NCBI RefSeq assembly: GCF_042652925.1
Contig: NZ_JBHSHC010000014.1
Location: forward strand, 160,195-224,194
Direction: 5' to 3'
DNA length: 64,000 bases
DNA from: Effusibacillus consociatus
Lineage (GTDB): Bacteria > Bacillota > Bacilli > Tumebacillales > Effusibacillaceae
Of the stretch, positions 34,125 through 41,326 are shown piece by piece. The position numbers were made by a program, and so were the translations under genes. Below the pieces are notes generated by a model. It saw nothing but the letters and a program-made list of their open reading frames with translations. It had not been told where the DNA came from and did no database searches. The stretch's first letter is position 1. Each line of letters opens with the position of its first letter.

Positions 34125-34306
34125 TGACAAAAGCGGTATGCGATCGGTGTCACGCGACCATGGAACTGGACAAAAGCAGCCTGTATGGAGATATGGTACA
34201 GGGAATTCTTTATCTGGTGTGTCCGTACTGCAGTCATTCGGAACCGCTTCCTACCAGCAATGTCGATATTCTAACCGGCCAGTGGTTTGGGGAGCCGGAC
34301 AAATAG
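34124..34306 (+). CDS. Small zinc-ribbon-like protein, third gene of the operon
   Basis: The 60-residue protein has two CxxC knuckles, CDRCHATMEL and CPYCSHSEPL, 26 residues apart, which predicts a zinc ribbon. It is otherwise unrecognised. Its start overlaps the previous stop. It ends 13 bp before the secreted peptide gene. Confidence 0.7.
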   Translation: MTKAVCDRCHATMELDKSSLYGDMVQGILYLVCPYCSHSEPLPTSNVDILTGQWFGEPDK

Positions 34307-34319
34307 GAGGTCTCTCGTC

Positions 34320-34466
34320 ATGAAAAAATGGGTATTCGCTCTGACCGCCCTGAGTTTGATTACAGCACTCTCCTTTCAACCGGTACCGGCAGTATCGGGG
34401 GAAAAATCCTCATCATCGGGGAACAACTGGAGTACTTGGACACAGGTGAAAAAGCTGAGTTACTGA
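34320..34466 (+). CDS. Small secreted peptide of 48 residues, last gene of the operon
   Basis: ATG at 34320 is preceded by TAGGAGG at ideal spacing, and the frame ends at TGA 34464-34466, just before a strong terminator. The product starts MKKWVFALTALSLITALSF, a clear signal peptide with a probable cut after PVPA (about residue 24), leaving a serine-, asparagine- and tryptophan-containing mature part of about 24 residues. No cysteine is present. Function is unknown; a spore-envelope or signalling peptide is possible. Confidence 0.65.
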   Translation: MKKWVFALTALSLITALSFQPVPAVSGEKSSSSGNNWSTWTQVKKLSY

Positions 34467-34474
34467 TTCGAAAG

Positions 34475-34511
34475 GCCTCCGCCCGTAAATTCAATTGGCG
34501 GAGGCTTTTTT
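34475..34511 (+). terminator. Terminator of the four-gene operon
   Basis: A perfect GCCTCCGCC/GGCGGAGGC stem is followed by TTTTTT. Confidence 0.92.
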
Positions 34512-34621
34512 CGCGATTCTTCGAAACAATTCTTTTTTCTTTTCTATGAATTAATAGACTCAGTAGAAATATACATAAAAACAGATCATGTGATTTTTCT
34601 GGAAGTGGAGGAGATGAGCAA

Positions 34622-35404
34622 ATGAAACGCAAATGGATTGCGGGAGGACTGTTGGCTATTGTGTTCGGAATAAGCTGGGGATTAAGCGGCGGACAAGCCA
34701 GTTCCGATGATCTGCGGGAAACCAAAGCGAGAACCGCCTTGCAGAATCAATATAAGGGAGTGGATCCGGAAGACATTCGATTCGGAGAGTGGAAGCCGCT
34801 TCCTTTGCCAACCGATCTTCCCACAGTCGAACAGCGTCAGCAAGAGCTGTCAAAAATCGAACAGAAAGCAGCCCCGATTAGGAAAGAAAAGAGCGAAGCG
34901 GAAGCCGCCATTGCAGACGGGCAGCGGGCGATCAAAGCAGTGGAGACCGATTTTTCAAACGGCAAGTTATCGAAAGCGGACGCAGACATGCTCGTGAAAT
35001 TGTTTGGCGAAAAAGTGGACAAGTACAAGGTAACAAATGATCAGTTAAAGGAAAGTCTCAGCAAATTGGAGACCCGAAAACAGGAACTTCTCGCTTATAA
35101 AGAGCTGGACACGATTGTTTACACGCAAGCAGCAATTAACAAGGGACTGATGACCTACCGAAAAAATGTATTTTTCAATACGGTTCAACAGCGTTTGCTT
35201 ACAGAAGAAGAAATTAAAAACCACCCGATGGCGGTGAAATTAAATGTACCAGCCTCGTCTACGATATCGGCTCAAACAATAAAGAATCTGATCTTGGCAG
35301 GAGGAATCTCCGCCATAATACTGATTTTGGTTTATTACTGGAGAACCTCGAAGACAGCAGGCAGTCGTATGACCAGAGTGAATATGGTGAACCCAAAAGC
35401 TTAG
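34622..35404 (+). CDS. Hypothetical secreted or membrane protein with coiled coil
   Basis: I do not recognise this 260-residue protein. It has an N-terminal signal or anchor (WIAGGLLAIVFGISWGLSGG), a Glu/Lys/Gln-rich coiled-coil region at about residues 68-170, and a C-terminal membrane helix (LILAGGISAIILILVYYW, about 225-243) with a short basic tail, so the coiled coil would be outside. RBS GGAGGAG. It lies between spore genes and the cation exporter with its own promoter region. Confidence 0.7.
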   Translation: MKRKWIAGGLLAIVFGISWGLSGGQASSDDLRETKARTALQNQYKGVDPEDIRFGEWKPLPLPTDLPTVEQRQQELSKIEQKAAPIRKEKSEAEAAIADGQRAIKAVETDFSNGKLSKADADMLVKLFGEKVDKYKVTNDQLKESLSKLETRKQELLAYKELDTIVYTQAAINKGLMTYRKNVFFNTVQQRLLTEEEIKNHPMAVKLNVPASSTISAQTIKNLILAGGISAIILILVYYWRTSKTAGSRMTRVNMVNPKA

Positions 35405-35416
35405 TTTAGAATTATT

Positions 35417-35435
35417 ATTGAGAACAATTTTCAAT
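35417..35435 (+). promoter_or_regulatory. Metalloregulator-like palindrome upstream of the CDF exporter
   Basis: ATTGAGAA, CAA, TTTTCAAT is an 8-3-8 inverted repeat with one mismatch, of the length seen for Fur-family boxes. It lies about 135 bp before the CDF start. The link to metal control is inference. Confidence 0.3.
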
Positions 35436-35568
35436 CTCATGTAAAACTCCAAAAACGGAAATGATAAGCATTCTCGTTGAAATAACGGTGGGTATTCTCC
35501 TGTTTTTGTTCCTTTTCTCCGTTTATCGTGATATAGTAGTTATAGGAGTTGGGAAAGGGGGAATACCC

Positions 35569-36558
35569 ATGCCTGCGAATCACTCTGCCAATCACCATAC
35601 AAGCCATCATTTTCACGACACACTTGCTTCGTCGGAACGCATCATCCGCTACGGAATCCTTCTGACCTTCGTTGTATTTGGACTGAAAATCGCAGGGGGA
35701 TTTTTGACCGGTTCATTGGCGCTAATGTCTGACGGATGGCACTTGGGCGGAGATCTCGTTACTCTTTTACTCAGCTGGTGGGGAGTCAAACAATCTTCAA
35801 AACCTGCTACCCGCCGGCATACTTTCGGAATGTACAGGGTTGAGATTCTTACGGCATTTCTGGCCAATCTGATTTTTATTGCAGTTGGATTGTTTATTAT
35901 CTATGAGGGATATCAGCAGTATTTGAATCCGAACCCCGTATCGGGAGCTTGGGTTTTTGGGATTACACTGCTCGGGCTTGTAATCTATACGGCTCTGACG
36001 TATCTAATGGGAAGAGAAAAAGACAATATGAATGCCAAGAGCGCCTGGCTGCACTTTTTGGGGGATGCATTGTCGTCCCTGGCAGTGTTGGTCGGGGCGG
36101 TTGTGATCTACTACACCGGTTGGTACCAAATTGACGGCATACTCTCCGTCTTGATCGGGTTGGTGATTGCGGCTGCCGCGGCAAAGATGGCCTGGGACGG
36201 TGTGAAGATTCTTCTGGAAGCTGCACCGAATCATATTCAGACCGATCAAGTCGAAAAAGCCCTGCTGGGACTTCCGGAGATCACGGGAGTAACCGATCTT
36301 CATATCTGGGCGTTGACCCAGAACCAGATTATGATGTCATGCCATCTGGCAGTTACGGTTACCACCATTGAAGAAGGAGAACAGGTGATAAGAAAAGTGC
36401 ACGAACTGATGTGGACCCGGTTTGGAATCGGGCATACGACGATCCAATTGGAAACGCAGTCTTGCAACACTTGTTACCATCATGAAGTCCGGCTCGATCA
36501 CTGTCAGACTTGTCCTGTTACCCATTGTCCGCCATCCGGAATCTCTGCAGGCGCGTAA
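35569..36558 (+). CDS. Cation diffusion facilitator (CzcD/ZitB type) zinc exporter
   Basis: The 329-residue transporter has a His-rich N-terminus (HSANHHTSHHFHD), six helices and the two metal-site motifs SDGWHLGGD and HFLGDALSS (HxxxD pairs), as in zinc-exporting CDF proteins, then a cytoplasmic domain with VTDLHIWALTQNQIMMSCHL. Unusually, it ends in a cysteine-rich tail of five Cys and several His after TQS. The ATG at 35569 has AAAGGGGGAAT upstream; an open frame extends further 5' but lacks a ribosome site. Confidence 0.9.
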   Translation: MPANHSANHHTSHHFHDTLASSERIIRYGILLTFVVFGLKIAGGFLTGSLALMSDGWHLGGDLVTLLLSWWGVKQSSKPATRRHTFGMYRVEILTAFLANLIFIAVGLFIIYEGYQQYLNPNPVSGAWVFGITLLGLVIYTALTYLMGREKDNMNAKSAWLHFLGDALSSLAVLVGAVVIYYTGWYQIDGILSVLIGLVIAAAAAKMAWDGVKILLEAAPNHIQTDQVEKALLGLPEITGVTDLHIWALTQNQIMMSCHLAVTVTTIEEGEQVIRKVHELMWTRFGIGHTTIQLETQSCNTCYHHEVRLDHCQTCPVTHCPPSGISAGA

Positions 36559-36580
36559 AGCTGCCATTGGCGGCTTTTTT
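36557..36580 (+). terminator. Terminator of the CDF gene
   Basis: AAAGC-T-GCC, ATT, GGC-G-GCTTT is followed by T, overlapping the stop codon. Confidence 0.75.
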
Positions 36581-36675
36581 GCTTTCGAACAAGACGTCCG
36601 CTTATTCAGTGAGGCGGATAGTCGACGGCATAACCGCTCATCAATTGCGGAGAATAGGATGCAGGGGGTGGTTTG

Positions 36676-36936
36676 ATGAACCAGATGACAACTTACCTGT
36701 ATCCGACGGAAGACGTTTTCAACCGGCCCGAGCACTGGGAAATATGTATTTGCAGAGATGAAGGGAACCGCTATCTGGCGATGGCCCAGAAGAGTGGAAC
36801 GAATGAGATTTATGGTTGGCAGGAATTGAATGTCGATTCGGAAATACGGGCGTTTGAAGAAATGGCATATCGCATCAATACGAATCAACAACAAGTCCCT
36901 CAGCAACCGGTATATGTGGGACAAACGCCGACCTAA
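36676..36936 (+). CDS. Hypothetical protein, 86 residues
   Basis: This is an unrecognised small soluble protein, starting MNQMTTYLYPTEDVF and ending in a Gln/Pro-rich tail (NTNQQQVPQQPVYVGQTPT). It has two close cysteines (EICICRD). The ATG at 36676 follows AGGGGGTGG. It is a single gene between two terminators. Confidence 0.55.
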   Translation: MNQMTTYLYPTEDVFNRPEHWEICICRDEGNRYLAMAQKSGTNEIYGWQELNVDSEIRAFEEMAYRINTNQQQVPQQPVYVGQTPT

Positions 36937-36960
36937 GCACCCGATGGGTGCTTTTGTTTT
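36935..36960 (+). terminator. Terminator after the 86-residue protein gene
   Basis: AAGCACCC, GAT, GGGTGCTT is followed by TTGTTTT. Confidence 0.85.
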
Positions 36961-36995
36961 GTCGTTTTCATGGGCATTTACGGAATTTGAAAAAG

Positions 36996-37074
36996 TTTGT
37001 GAAAAAAGTAGCAAGTTTTTGGTTCACAGATTAAGTGAATGTGATATAATGAAGTAGGTACAATTTTTCACAAA
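36996..37074 (+). promoter_or_regulatory. ndh promoter with Rex-like half-sites
   Basis: TTCACA (37023-37028) and TATAAT (37045-37050) are 16 bp apart. The 11-bp sequence TTTGTGAAAAA at 36996-37006 recurs inverted as TTTTTCACAAA at 37064-37074, flanking the promoter. TTGTGAA/TTCACAA are half-sites of the redox repressor Rex, which controls ndh in B. subtilis. The wide spacing is unlike a standard Rex box, so the assignment is tentative. Confidence 0.4.
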
Positions 37075-37173
37075 GTCTACATAAATGGTTGGTGCATGCA
37101 ACGACGAACTTATTCGAACACTAATCTTTAATCATTCACTTACAAGCGCCGACTTCTAGGGGGATTGACAACG

Positions 37174-38358
37174 ATGTCAAAAGTATTGATTTTAGGTGCC
37201 GGATATGGCGGTTTGGCTGCAGCAGTGAAAATGCAGAAAGCCAAAATTCCATTCACAATCGTGAATAAACATTCCTACCATTATTTCACTACGTTGTTGC
37301 ATGAGCCGGCAGGCGGACGTAACGATTTCGAACCTTATTCTGTTGAATTATCCGAAGTTCTCAAAGGTCCGGAAGCAACGATTGTAAAAGATGAGATCAA
37401 GGGAATTAAACCGGCGGAGAAAAAGGTTATTGGCAAAAACGGCGAACACTCCTATGACTATTTGATTTATGCACTGGGGAATGCACCTGAATTTTTTGGG
37501 ATTCCTGGACTGCAGGAACACAGCCTGCTGCTGCGGAGCCTTGAAACAGCAAAAGAAATCCGCTCGCATATTGAAGAAAATTTTGCTGCGTATGCGGCTG
37601 ACAAAGATCCGTCCCGCCTTCGTATTGTTGTGGGTGGTGCAGGATTGACCGGAGTTGAACTGTGCGGCGAGCTCGCCGAATACCTTCCGCACTTGGCAAG
37701 CAAGTATCGCGTTCCGGATAACAAGATTGAACTGATCAATTTGGAAGCTGCACCGACCATTTTGCCAATGCTGGATCAGCGCCTTCAGGAAACGGCTCTT
37801 GAAGTCTTGACCAACAAAGGGGTGCAGGTTCGCACCAACGAGAAAATCGTTCGGGTTGGTGAAAATGAGGTAGAATTGGCTACCGGCGAGAAAATCAATG
37901 CACGGACTATTATTTGGACCGGTGGTGTTCGAGCGAATCCGCTGCTCTCTGAAGCGGGTTTTGACTGTGATCCCCGTGGACGTGCCAAAGTAAACGAGTT
38001 CCTGCAATCTGTCGATTATCCGGACATTTTTGTAATTGGGGACTCTTCCTGCTTTATCGGTGAAGACGGACGTCCGCTCCCGCCAACCGCGCAATTGGCT
38101 GGACAAATGGGAGATCATGTGGTAGATAACCTGCAAGCCTTGATGAAAGGCGAACCGATGAAGAAATTTGTCTTCAATTATATGGGAACCTTGGCGTCGA
38201 TTGGCGCTGAAGTTGGTGTCGGCAACGTGAAGGGCTTCAGGGCAAAGGGAGTTACAGCGTCGCTCATGAAAGAAGCTTCCAAAGCGAAATGGCTGATCAA
38301 TCTGGGCGGTTTGAGTCTGCTGGCGAAGAAAAACAAACAGTTTACAAAGTCTTACTAA
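37174..38358 (+). CDS. Type II NADH dehydrogenase (NAD(P)/FAD-dependent oxidoreductase)
   Basis: This flavoprotein of 394 residues moves electrons from NADH to quinone at the membrane without pumping protons. It has an N-terminal FAD-binding VLILGAGYGGLAAAVKMQ, a second dinucleotide fold with IVVGGAGLTGVELCGELAE, the FAD-binding IFVIGDSSCF, and a C-terminal amphipathic region for membrane contact. RBS AGGGGGA favours the ATG at 37174 over a TTG at 37165. It is monocistronic with a terminator and a possible Rex-controlled promoter. Confidence 0.93.
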   Translation: MSKVLILGAGYGGLAAAVKMQKAKIPFTIVNKHSYHYFTTLLHEPAGGRNDFEPYSVELSEVLKGPEATIVKDEIKGIKPAEKKVIGKNGEHSYDYLIYALGNAPEFFGIPGLQEHSLLLRSLETAKEIRSHIEENFAAYAADKDPSRLRIVVGGAGLTGVELCGELAEYLPHLASKYRVPDNKIELINLEAAPTILPMLDQRLQETALEVLTNKGVQVRTNEKIVRVGENEVELATGEKINARTIIWTGGVRANPLLSEAGFDCDPRGRAKVNEFLQSVDYPDIFVIGDSSCFIGEDGRPLPPTAQLAGQMGDHVVDNLQALMKGEPMKKFVFNYMGTLASIGAEVGVGNVKGFRAKGVTASLMKEASKAKWLINLGGLSLLAKKNKQFTKSY

Positions 38359-38367
38359 AACCATTCG

Positions 38368-38402
38368 AGCCGTGCTTTTCAAACTGGAAAGCACGGCTTT
38401 TT
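38368..38402 (+). terminator. ndh terminator
   Basis: AGCCGTGCTTT and AAAGCACGGCT form a perfect 11-bp stem followed by TTTT. Confidence 0.92.
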
Positions 38403-38417
38403 AGGAGTTAGATCCTG

Positions 38418-39434
38418 ATGTCTTATCGTGAGATGATGCAAGAAATCAAAAAAGGGATCCTTCATCCTGTCTACGTTCTTTACGGTACTGAACAGCTGCT
38501 GATTCGGGAAGTGGTAGAAGCGCTTGAACAGGCCGTGAATCCGGATGACTCGTTAAACACGCTTCGTTTTCACTGTGATGAGACACCGATTCAGGCGGCG
38601 GTTCGGGAAGCGGAAACTCTGCCGTTCCTGAGTGACAAACGGTTGGTGATCGTCCAGAATGCAACTCTTTTTACGGGAGCCAAGTCGCCGCGGAACGATC
38701 ACGATACTGATGCGCTCCTTCGTTATTTGGAGAATCCCTCCCCAACTTCAACGGTTGTTTTGACCGTGCTTGCGGATAAACTGGATGAACGAAAGAAAAT
38801 TACAAAAGCCGCTCAAAAAAATGGACGAGTGGCCGCTTTCCTGCCGCTTAAAGAACAGGAACTGCGCGATTGGATACTTGAAAAAACCCGGCAGCTTAAA
38901 GTTTCCATTACGCCGGATGCGATCGCCAGGCTGATCTTGGTCTGCGGGTCGAATCTAACGCTGCTTTCGACAGAACTGGAGAAGATGTCATTATTTGCAG
39001 GGGAAAACGGAACAATTGAAGAAGAAACCGTGAACCTGCTGGTTTCGAGAACTCTTGACCAGGACATATTCGTTTTTGTCGATGAAGCGGTTCGATTGCG
39101 GAAGGAAAAAGCAATGCGTTTAATGCGGGATCTGATAAAAAGCAAGCAGGCTCCTATTTACCTGTTGTTCATGATTACACGTCAAATCCGAATCATGCTG
39201 CAGGTAAAGATTCTAAGTTCACGCGGCCTTTCCGTTCAACAAATTGCCCAACAAACAGGAGTACACCCTTATGCATGCAAAATCGCGGGAGAACAGGCGA
39301 AGCGTTACACAAGACAAGCGTTAGAAGCATTACTGGCCAAATTAGGAGATATTGACTATAAAATCAAAACCGGCAAAATAGAGGATCGACAGGCACTTGA
39401 AATGTTCCTGCTGTCCATGTCGGATGCATCGTAG
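38418..39434 (+). CDS. holA: DNA polymerase III subunit delta
   Basis: The 338-residue clamp-loader subunit opens the sliding clamp. It starts with HPVYVLYGTEQLLIREVVEAL and has the conserved VLTVLADKLDERKKITKA, LVCGSNLTLLSTELEKMSLF and a C-terminal helical domain ending DIDYKIKTGKIEDRQALEMFLL. Length is normal. In B. subtilis it follows comEC closely; here about 26.6 kb intervene. Confidence 0.95.
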   Translation: MSYREMMQEIKKGILHPVYVLYGTEQLLIREVVEALEQAVNPDDSLNTLRFHCDETPIQAAVREAETLPFLSDKRLVIVQNATLFTGAKSPRNDHDTDALLRYLENPSPTSTVVLTVLADKLDERKKITKAAQKNGRVAAFLPLKEQELRDWILEKTRQLKVSITPDAIARLILVCGSNLTLLSTELEKMSLFAGENGTIEEETVNLLVSRTLDQDIFVFVDEAVRLRKEKAMRLMRDLIKSKQAPIYLLFMITRQIRIMLQVKILSSRGLSVQQIAQQTGVHPYACKIAGEQAKRYTRQALEALLAKLGDIDYKIKTGKIEDRQALEMFLLSMSDAS

Positions 39435-39479
39435 GTTGATGATCGGGGCACCTTAAAAACAGACAGGAGGTGCAGGTCT

Positions 39480-39788
39480 GTGGCAAGACGAAGAAACCGC
39501 CTGCTTGTACCGGAAGCAAGAGAGGCGTTGGACCGTTTGAAATGTGAGATTATACAGGATAAGACTAAATCTGAGGACGTGTCCTGTACGACCAACCCGA
39601 ATGACATCAAGTATACAGTCGCACAGCAAGTGGGAGTGCCGCTTGTCCCTGGAGATAACGGCGATTTGACCGCCCGCGAAGTGGGCAAAGTGGGTGGACA
39701 AATAGGTGGTTCCATGGTGCGCCGGTTAGTGGAATTGGCGCAGCAGCAACTGGAGCAAGCAACAGGGAAAAACCCCGATTCGCGGTGA
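39480..39788 (+). CDS. Alpha/beta-type small acid-soluble spore protein with an internal insertion
   Basis: The 102-residue protein has both conserved SASP blocks, LLVPEAREALDRLKCEI and LTAREVGKVGGQIGGSMVRRLVELAQQQL, but about 25-30 residues containing two cysteines are inserted between them, before KYTVAQQVGVPLVPG. Usual members have 60-75 residues and no cysteine. The insertion falls near the expected Gpr cut site. The GTG start has AGGAGG upstream. A shared bidirectional terminator follows. Confidence 0.88.
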   Translation: MARRRNRLLVPEAREALDRLKCEIIQDKTKSEDVSCTTNPNDIKYTVAQQVGVPLVPGDNGDLTAREVGKVGGQIGGSMVRRLVELAQQQLEQATGKNPDSR

Positions 39789-39800
39789 ATCGGGGTTTGC
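39769..39800. terminator. Bidirectional terminator between the SASP gene and rpsT
   Basis: AAACCCCGATTC, GCGGT, GAATCGGGGTTT forms a perfect 12-bp stem with A and T tracts on the two sides. Confidence 0.88.
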
Positions 39801-39816
39801 GTCGTTATCTTTTAAT

Positions 39817-40083
39817 TTACGCACCCAATTTGTTGAATTTCTTCGTCAAACGAGACTTCTTCCGGGCAGCTGCATTCTTATGAATGAGGCCTTTGGATAC
39901 AGCTTTATCAAGCGTACGAGCAGCCTTTTGAAGCAGATCTTTAGCGTTCTCGAGATCGTTGTTGACAACAGCAAGCTCGAATTTCTTGATCGCTGTACGA
40001 AGGGCGGATTTCGCCGCAGCGTTACGAAGGGTACGAGTACGGGTAATCTTTACTCTTTTGATTGCGGATTTGATGTTCGGCAC
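39817..40083 (-). CDS. rpsT: 30S ribosomal protein S20
   Basis: The 88-residue basic protein binds 16S rRNA in the small subunit. It has PNIKSAIKRVKITRTRTLRN, LRTAIKKFE and the C-terminal KGLIHKNAAARKKSRLTKKF. The GTG at 40083 follows GGAGGTGA; a longer open frame upstream is not used. It is on the opposite strand to holA and gpr, as in B. subtilis. Confidence 0.97.
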   Translation of the reverse strand: MPNIKSAIKRVKITRTRTLRNAAAKSALRTAIKKFELAVVNNDLENAKDLLQKAARTLDKAVSKGLIHKNAAARKKSRLTKKFNKLGA

Positions 40084-40236
40084 CCTGTTCACCTCCTTAC
40101 AGCACGGATACGATCCTTTTAAACGGACAATGGATATTTTATCACGTGATAGGTGGTAGCGCAACTCCAATTTGAATAACCCTAAACATTTTTGCGAATG
40201 TTACCCAAAAGGACGTTACTACAGGGGGAACAAGGG

Positions 40237-41244
40237 ATGAATGAAACACAGGAAGAAATGGACTGGAACGGGTATTCGGTGCGGACTGATCTTGCGGTTG
40301 AGGCTCACCAGATGGCGGGTGCGGCGCAGGGAATCCCTGAGATACCGGGCGTGGAAACCGACGTAGACCAAGAAGAAGGAATGAGGGTAACCAAATTAAA
40401 GGTGAAGGATCAAAATGGAGCTCGCAGGATCGGGAAGATGGTGGGGAATTACCTTACCTTTGAGGTGCCTGGACTTCGCCAGAAAGATGCCGATTTGCAG
40501 GAAAAAGTGGCCAAGCGTTTTGCGGAAGAGCTGCGAGCCTTCTTGAATCTTCCGGACAACGCCAAGGTCTTGATTGTCGGCTTGGGAAACTGGAACGTAA
40601 CACCGGATGCGCTTGGTCCGCTGGTAGTGAAAAAAGTATTCGTCACTCGTCATCTTTACAGCCATATGCCCGAGCTTTTAGATGACGGTTTCCGGCCAGT
40701 CGCCGCCGTATCTCCCGGAGTGCTTGGGATTACCGGTATTGAGACGAGTGAGATTGTTCAGGGCATCGTCCAGAATGTAAAGCCCGACTTGGTGATTGCA
40801 ATAGATGCTTTGGCCTCCCGCGCTTTAGACAGGGTGAATACCACTATTCAAGTGGCGGATACAGGGATTACGCCAGGAGCGGGTGTCGGCAACAAACGGA
40901 AAGGACTCAATCGGGAAACGCTTGGTGTTCCTGTTGTCGCCATTGGCGTTCCCACTGTTGTTGACGCTGTTACGATCGCTCACGACACGATCGATCTTTT
41001 GATCAAGCGCATTGAACAAGAGGTACCCGGGAATCAATGCAGCCAAATACTCGGCAATTTTAACGAACAGGAAAAGAGACAGTTGATCTTTGAGATTCTG
41101 CAGCCGCTTGGGCAGAATCTGATGGTTACACCAAAGGAGATTGACCAGTTTGTTGACGATATCGCCACTGTGGTGGCTAACGGATTGAATATGGCACTGC
41201 ATTCTTCAATCACGCCGGAAGATGCGGCCATGTTTTTACACTAA
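40237..41244 (+). CDS. gpr: Spore germination protease Gpr
   Basis: The 335-residue protease degrades SASPs on germination. The N-terminal YSVRTDLAVEAHQ includes the self-processing site of the zymogen. ARRIGKMVGNYLTFEVPGLR, VLIVGLGNWNVTPDALGP and DTGITPGAGVGNKRKGLN are family hallmarks. The ATG at 40237 has AGGGGGAACAAGGG upstream. Its substrates are encoded at 33034 and 39480. Confidence 0.96.
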   Translation: MNETQEEMDWNGYSVRTDLAVEAHQMAGAAQGIPEIPGVETDVDQEEGMRVTKLKVKDQNGARRIGKMVGNYLTFEVPGLRQKDADLQEKVAKRFAEELRAFLNLPDNAKVLIVGLGNWNVTPDALGPLVVKKVFVTRHLYSHMPELLDDGFRPVAAVSPGVLGITGIETSEIVQGIVQNVKPDLVIAIDALASRALDRVNTTIQVADTGITPGAGVGNKRKGLNRETLGVPVVAIGVPTVVDAVTIAHDTIDLLIKRIEQEVPGNQCSQILGNFNEQEKRQLIFEILQPLGQNLMVTPKEIDQFVDDIATVVANGLNMALHSSITPEDAAMFLH

Positions 41245-41292
41245 TGCGTGCCGCAACAGGCCCCCGGTCACCCGCACGTACGGATCTGTGAG

Positions 41293-41318
41293 AGGCGCAT
41301 GCGGTAATGCATGCGCCT
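41293..41318. terminator. Hairpin between the convergent gpr and LD-carboxypeptidase genes
   Basis: AGGCGCATGC, GGTAAT, GCATGCGCCT is a perfect 10-bp stem. The T tract is weak, so termination is likely but not certain. Confidence 0.6.
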
Positions 41319-41326
41319 ACTCTATT

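Noticed and set aside
35461..35568. N-terminal extension of the CDF exporter
   Set aside because: The upstream codons lack a ribosome site, while the ATG at 35569 has AAAGGGGGAAT and gives the usual His-rich N-terminus.
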